From the NCBI GenBank assembly GCA_965250215.1, contig CBDFNN010000002.1:18750-82749 (forward strand): a stretch of DNA of 64,000 nt, given 5' to 3'. The DNA is from CBDFNN01 sp965250215. Its GTDB lineage: Bacteria > Bacteroidota > Rhodothermia > Rhodothermales > DATKEJ01. Below the pieces are notes generated by a model. The model was not told the origin of the DNA, did not search any database, and saw only the letters and a program-made list of their open reading frames with translations. Within the stretch, counting starts at the first letter, position 1; every line of letters begins with the position of its first letter. This document shows positions 60,902-64,000 of this stretch, piece after piece. The translations under genes were made by a program, and so were the position numbers.

Positions 60902-62749
60902 GTGAATCCATTTCAAATTAAATCATTGTCACTTTTTGTGATACTAATGGCCTTTGGGTCAACGCTCGTCGCACAAAATGAGCGAACAACATTGAGTTTT
61001 GATGGGGCTGGTGATTATGTTGAACTGGGCGACGTATTGAATGAGGTGTCTGTGCCTTTCACAGTCGAGTTTTGGGCAAAGGTTGACAATGTGGTCGATC
61101 ACGTTTATCCCATTCGATCAGATGATTCAGGGTCCGGTCCCTTACATCACGCTGGATTTTGGATGACAGTTGGTGGAGGCAACGAAGTAACGATACATAT
61201 AGGAAATAATTCTGGGGGGGGAATCGGACACCGAAGGGCAAAACGGAGCGTGACTTCAGACCTGACAGATCGCTGGCATCACTATTCCGGAGTTGTTCGA
61301 AGTGCCAACGATATGTCTCTCTATATAGACGGAGTAGACATCGGAGGAGTTTATGAGGGAGGGGCGCAATTTATGACTCACAACTCCGATCCAGCGCGGA
61401 TCGGATCGTCTACCTTAAATCGGTTTTTCTATGGCGGAGAACTAGATGAAATGAGAGTTTGGAATCGTGCAAAAAGCACTTCGGAAATTTTGACGGATAT
61501 GTTCAGAGAGATTAATCCAGTCCTAAGCGATGCCTTGGTAGGCTATTGGAAATTCCACGAAGGGAGTGGTCAGATTTTGAACGATAGGGGCCCTAATTCC
61601 TACGATGGTTCGTTAGGGGGTGATATTTCAACTTCAAGCAATGATCCGGACTGGGTTTTTTCCGGAGCGCCGATAGGTTTTAATTCTTGTATCGGAAATC
61701 GATCGGACGTAGTTGGGATTTGGAGGGTGCAGAACTCAGCGAGCTCTTACGGTCTAGAGATTCAAAATATTGACATGATTCAAGATCTTGGCGATTGGGT
61801 TGTTTTTGGGAACAACAGTCGATTTACTCCAGGGTATACTTTTGGTGATACGGAGCTCCCAGCGTTGGCTAGGTGGAATCGCCATTGGTGCGTAGACTTT
61901 TCTGACGAAGAACTCACTGAGGGGGGTATTCTCAGTCTAAGTTTCGACTTTTCTGAAGCTGGGTTTTCGACGACCCTGCCGGAAGCTTCGAACGTTCGAT
62001 TACTTCGGACAAATCCCAATAGTGGCGTATTCGAAATCGTCAAAGACGCAACGGGAGCTCCTCTATTTCCTAGTGTATCAGGGGACGAGTTTTCCTTTGA
62101 CATGGACCCAAGCTCAGCACAAGGTCTGTTAGATCAATTTGAAACACTTGATGGTGTCTACACTCTTGGTGTTATTGAAGTCCCGCTACCGGTGGAGTTA
62201 AATAATTTAAAGGCGATTACAGTGGATGAAGGAGTGGTCTTGTCTTGGGAGACGTTATCTGAACAAAATAATGCAGGTTTTGAAATCGAGCTTTTTCGTG
62301 ATTCAGAGTACGCCAAAGTGGGCTGGATCGACGGAAAGGGAAATTCAAGTGAATCGACTAATTATTCGTTTGTCTATGGGACAAACTCTCCCGGAGATTA
62401 TAAATTTCGACTCAAACAGATTGACTATAGTGGAGCATATGTCTATGCACGACCGATCGAAGTATATATTGGAGTTCCTAGCAAACTGTATGTTGAGAGC
62501 GCCTACCCGAACCCCGCGTCCAACGGGTGGAGTGTAATAACGGTTGTTAAAAATGACGATGAACAAATTAATGTAGAGATGTTTGATGTAGGTGGAAAAA
62601 GAACTGACTCTGCGAACGTTGTCCTCACTTCCTCCGGATCTAGATCAGAGGTGACAGTGGATACTGGCGACTTGGTTTCTGGAATCTATGTCGTAAGAGT
62701 TCAATCAGGGAATCAGGTTGTGACCAAAAAACTTATTGTCCTTAATTAA
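60902..62749 (+). CDS. secreted LamG/ConA-like protein with type IX sorting tail
   Basis: 615 aa from GTG 60902. Signal peptide (LSLFVILMAFGSTLVAQ), a LamG/concanavalin fold (TLSFDGAGDYVELGD to FFYGGELDEMRVWNRA, residues about 28-220), a middle domain (GIWRVQNSASSYGLEIQNI), and a final domain ending in a sorting tail (AYPNPASNGW then SGIYVVRVQSG). It may bind carbohydrate. It is followed by a methyltransferase 3 nt later. Confidence 0.8.
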   Translation: MNPFQIKSLSLFVILMAFGSTLVAQNERTTLSFDGAGDYVELGDVLNEVSVPFTVEFWAKVDNVVDHVYPIRSDDSGSGPLHHAGFWMTVGGGNEVTIHIGNNSGGGIGHRRAKRSVTSDLTDRWHHYSGVVRSANDMSLYIDGVDIGGVYEGGAQFMTHNSDPARIGSSTLNRFFYGGELDEMRVWNRAKSTSEILTDMFREINPVLSDALVGYWKFHEGSGQILNDRGPNSYDGSLGGDISTSSNDPDWVFSGAPIGFNSCIGNRSDVVGIWRVQNSASSYGLEIQNIDMIQDLGDWVVFGNNSRFTPGYTFGDTELPALARWNRHWCVDFSDEELTEGGILSLSFDFSEAGFSTTLPEASNVRLLRTNPNSGVFEIVKDATGAPLFPSVSGDEFSFDMDPSSAQGLLDQFETLDGVYTLGVIEVPLPVELNNLKAITVDEGVVLSWETLSEQNNAGFEIELFRDSEYAKVGWIDGKGNSSESTNYSFVYGTNSPGDYKFRLKQIDYSGAYVYARPIEVYIGVPSKLYVESAYPNPASNGWSVITVVKNDDEQINVEMFDVGGKRTDSANVVLTSSGSRSEVTVDTGDLVSGIYVVRVQSGNQVVTKKLIVLN

Positions 62750-62751
62750 TC

Positions 62752-63459
62752 ATGGCTCATCCTTTATTCAAGATTTATAACTTTCTTGGTCGGAATTTTC
62801 TTGAACCTCTCTTAAAGAAAGAGCAAATAAAACGCCCTTTCCCCGAGATTAATGAGCGACCTGTCGAATATGCTTTTGCATTCAAACATCTACGCCAACT
62901 TTGTACCGGTCCGATACTTGATATAGGTCCTGGTCAATCTTCTTGGCCTCATCTCCTCTCGATATGTGGTTATAAGGTTGTCGCGGTGGATAAGATTGGG
63001 GGTTACTGGAATAGTTTCTTCAACCGTCACTACAAAGTTCTTAGCGATGATATCACGAATTTGAAGTTGGAAGACAAATTCCAATTCGTAACTTGCCTAA
63101 GTACCTTGGAGCATATTCTGGACCATCGTACGGCGGTGAAGGGCATGCATGATGCTCTGGAAGTTGGGGGGTATCTAATCTTGACTGTGCCTTACAATGA
63201 ATTGTTTTATCACTCGAACATCTATGAGCACCCCGAAGCGGGGTACGGCCAGTCTGCAAAATATATCGCTCAGGTGTTTTCAAGAAAGGAGGTCGATAGT
63301 TGGTTGGCGGGTACTTCGTTTGAAATTGTCGACCAAGAGTATTCTCAAGTATTTACAGGTGATTACTGGACAATGGGTGAGAAAATTATTCCGAGCCTGG
63401 CAGTAGGGAGGACAGAATTGCATCAGCATACCTGTTTGCTGCTTCAAAGAACATCTTAG
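62752..63459 (+). CDS. class I SAM methyltransferase
   Basis: A 235-aa protein with motif I (ILDIGPGQSSWPHLL), motif II (VVAVDKI), and FVTCLSTLEHILDHR then LEVGGYLILTVPYNE, a small-molecule or lipid methyltransferase pattern (methyltransf_11). It lies 3 nt after the LamG gene, so they are cotranscribed. The substrate is unknown. Confidence 0.82.
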   Translation: MAHPLFKIYNFLGRNFLEPLLKKEQIKRPFPEINERPVEYAFAFKHLRQLCTGPILDIGPGQSSWPHLLSICGYKVVAVDKIGGYWNSFFNRHYKVLSDDITNLKLEDKFQFVTCLSTLEHILDHRTAVKGMHDALEVGGYLILTVPYNELFYHSNIYEHPEAGYGQSAKYIAQVFSRKEVDSWLAGTSFEIVDQEYSQVFTGDYWTMGEKIIPSLAVGRTELHQHTCLLLQRTS

Positions 63460-63539
63460 TTCTTGCTGAAAGATAGAACTCATTGAAGAAGAGAACCAAG
63501 CTCAGCCAGGCACAATACTTGAGAGTCTAAGGATGGGGT

Positions 63540-63960
63540 TTATCGCGAGCGCATGGGCACCTAATCTTATTGCTCGTGTTCGTGCAGAAGCCAGACCGGC
63601 TTTTGCTCGCTGATTAGATCTCTTTCAAACTCGGCCAACGAAGCAAAAATAATTAAAAGCCAATCGCCCCTGAGCATTAGTTGTGTCAATCGGATCATTG
63701 AGGTTGGTCGTGGCCACGCCGCTCTCAATCAGGTCACCGATTGGATTGACCAGGTGTTCGAGAGAACGGCCGAGACGATCCAGTTTCCAAATGACGATGA
63801 CATCACCTTCGCGCGCTTGCTCCAATAGCTTGACGAGCTCATTGCGTTCGGCCTTGGCGCTACCCTAAAGGACACGACGAAGGGAGGGAGGCACTTGTTT
63901 TCGAAATGATCAAATCACGGCACATACTCCTTCTTTTTTGATACATCCCCGTATACATCG
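63540..63960 (-). pseudogene. frameshifted serine resolvase
   Basis: On -: KAERNELVKLLEQAREGDVI, IWKLDRLGRSLEHLV, SGVATTNLNDPIDTTNAQGR, then after a frameshift IFASLAEFERDLISEQ and SARTRAIRLG. It has lost the frame at least twice and begins without a clear start. It is the catalytic part of a Tn3-type resolvase. Confidence 0.75.
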
Positions 63961-64000
63961 AAAACTTTACGCCCAAGTAAATCACTCACGACAATGGTTC

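Noticed and set aside
1..64000. Whole window as a closed circular plasmid
   Set aside because: The last bases do not supply the missing ArdC N-terminal region before position 1, so the window seems to be a slice of a larger replicon.

Overview
The window is almost entirely accessory DNA and reads as a large conjugative plasmid (or a plasmid-like integrative element) from the Bacteroidota-related group, most likely Rhodothermota or Balneolota. Four points support this: secreted proteins ending in type IX sorting tails with YPNPFNP-like motifs, a serine/threonine kinase with a TPR tail, SprB/SpvB-style RHS proteins, and AT-rich upstream regions with few strong ribosome binding sites. No rRNA, tRNA or housekeeping gene is visible. 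The phylum is inferred from family features, not from a marker gene.

Layout. (1) 1-6.6 kb is an establishment or leading region: ArdC-like antirestriction protein, orphan N6-adenine methyltransferase, large ParB-like protein, SSB and small unknown proteins, all on +, then a stand-alone DnaA domain IV protein on -. (2) 6.6-9.7 kb is a large secreted beta-helix protein. (3) 9.7-13.4 kb is a candidate oriT and the mobilisation genes: accessory protein, MOBP relaxase with a nested membrane ORF, TraF-like peptidase. (4) 13.4-26 kb is a complete trb-type (VirB) type IV secretion operon on -, with TraG/VirD4. (5) 26-33.6 kb is the regulatory and maintenance core: five small winged-helix regulators, a histidine kinase with a receiver-only regulator, ParA plus a small partner, an iteron origin and a Rep_3 initiator. 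(6) 33.8-36.2 kb is a Ser/Thr kinase and a GspF scrap. (7) 36.3-52 kb is an RHS polymorphic toxin locus: two giant proteins, toxin/immunity pairs, an orphan toxin tip that cuts an AAA ATPase gene, and remnants of recombinase and BlaI genes. (8) 52-64 kb is a second, decayed copy of the establishment module (promoter-like repeat, ArdC, methyltransferase scrap, ParB scrap) invaded by a Tn3-family transposon and two secreted-protein genes, ending in a broken resolvase.

How it fits together. The candidate oriT would send the minus strand first toward lower coordinates, so ArdC, methyltransferase, ParB-like and SSB would enter early. They lie on the strand that can be transcribed directly from the incoming single strand. 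A 45-nt inverted-repeat element occurs three times: in front of the ParB gene, in front of the second ArdC operon, and at the head of a destroyed second ParB locus. Together with a long hairpin before ssb, this suggests Frpo-like single-strand promoters serving an anti-restriction leading region, in a phylum where I do not know of one being described. This is the lead hypothesis of the report; it is inferred from arrangement and sequence and is untested.
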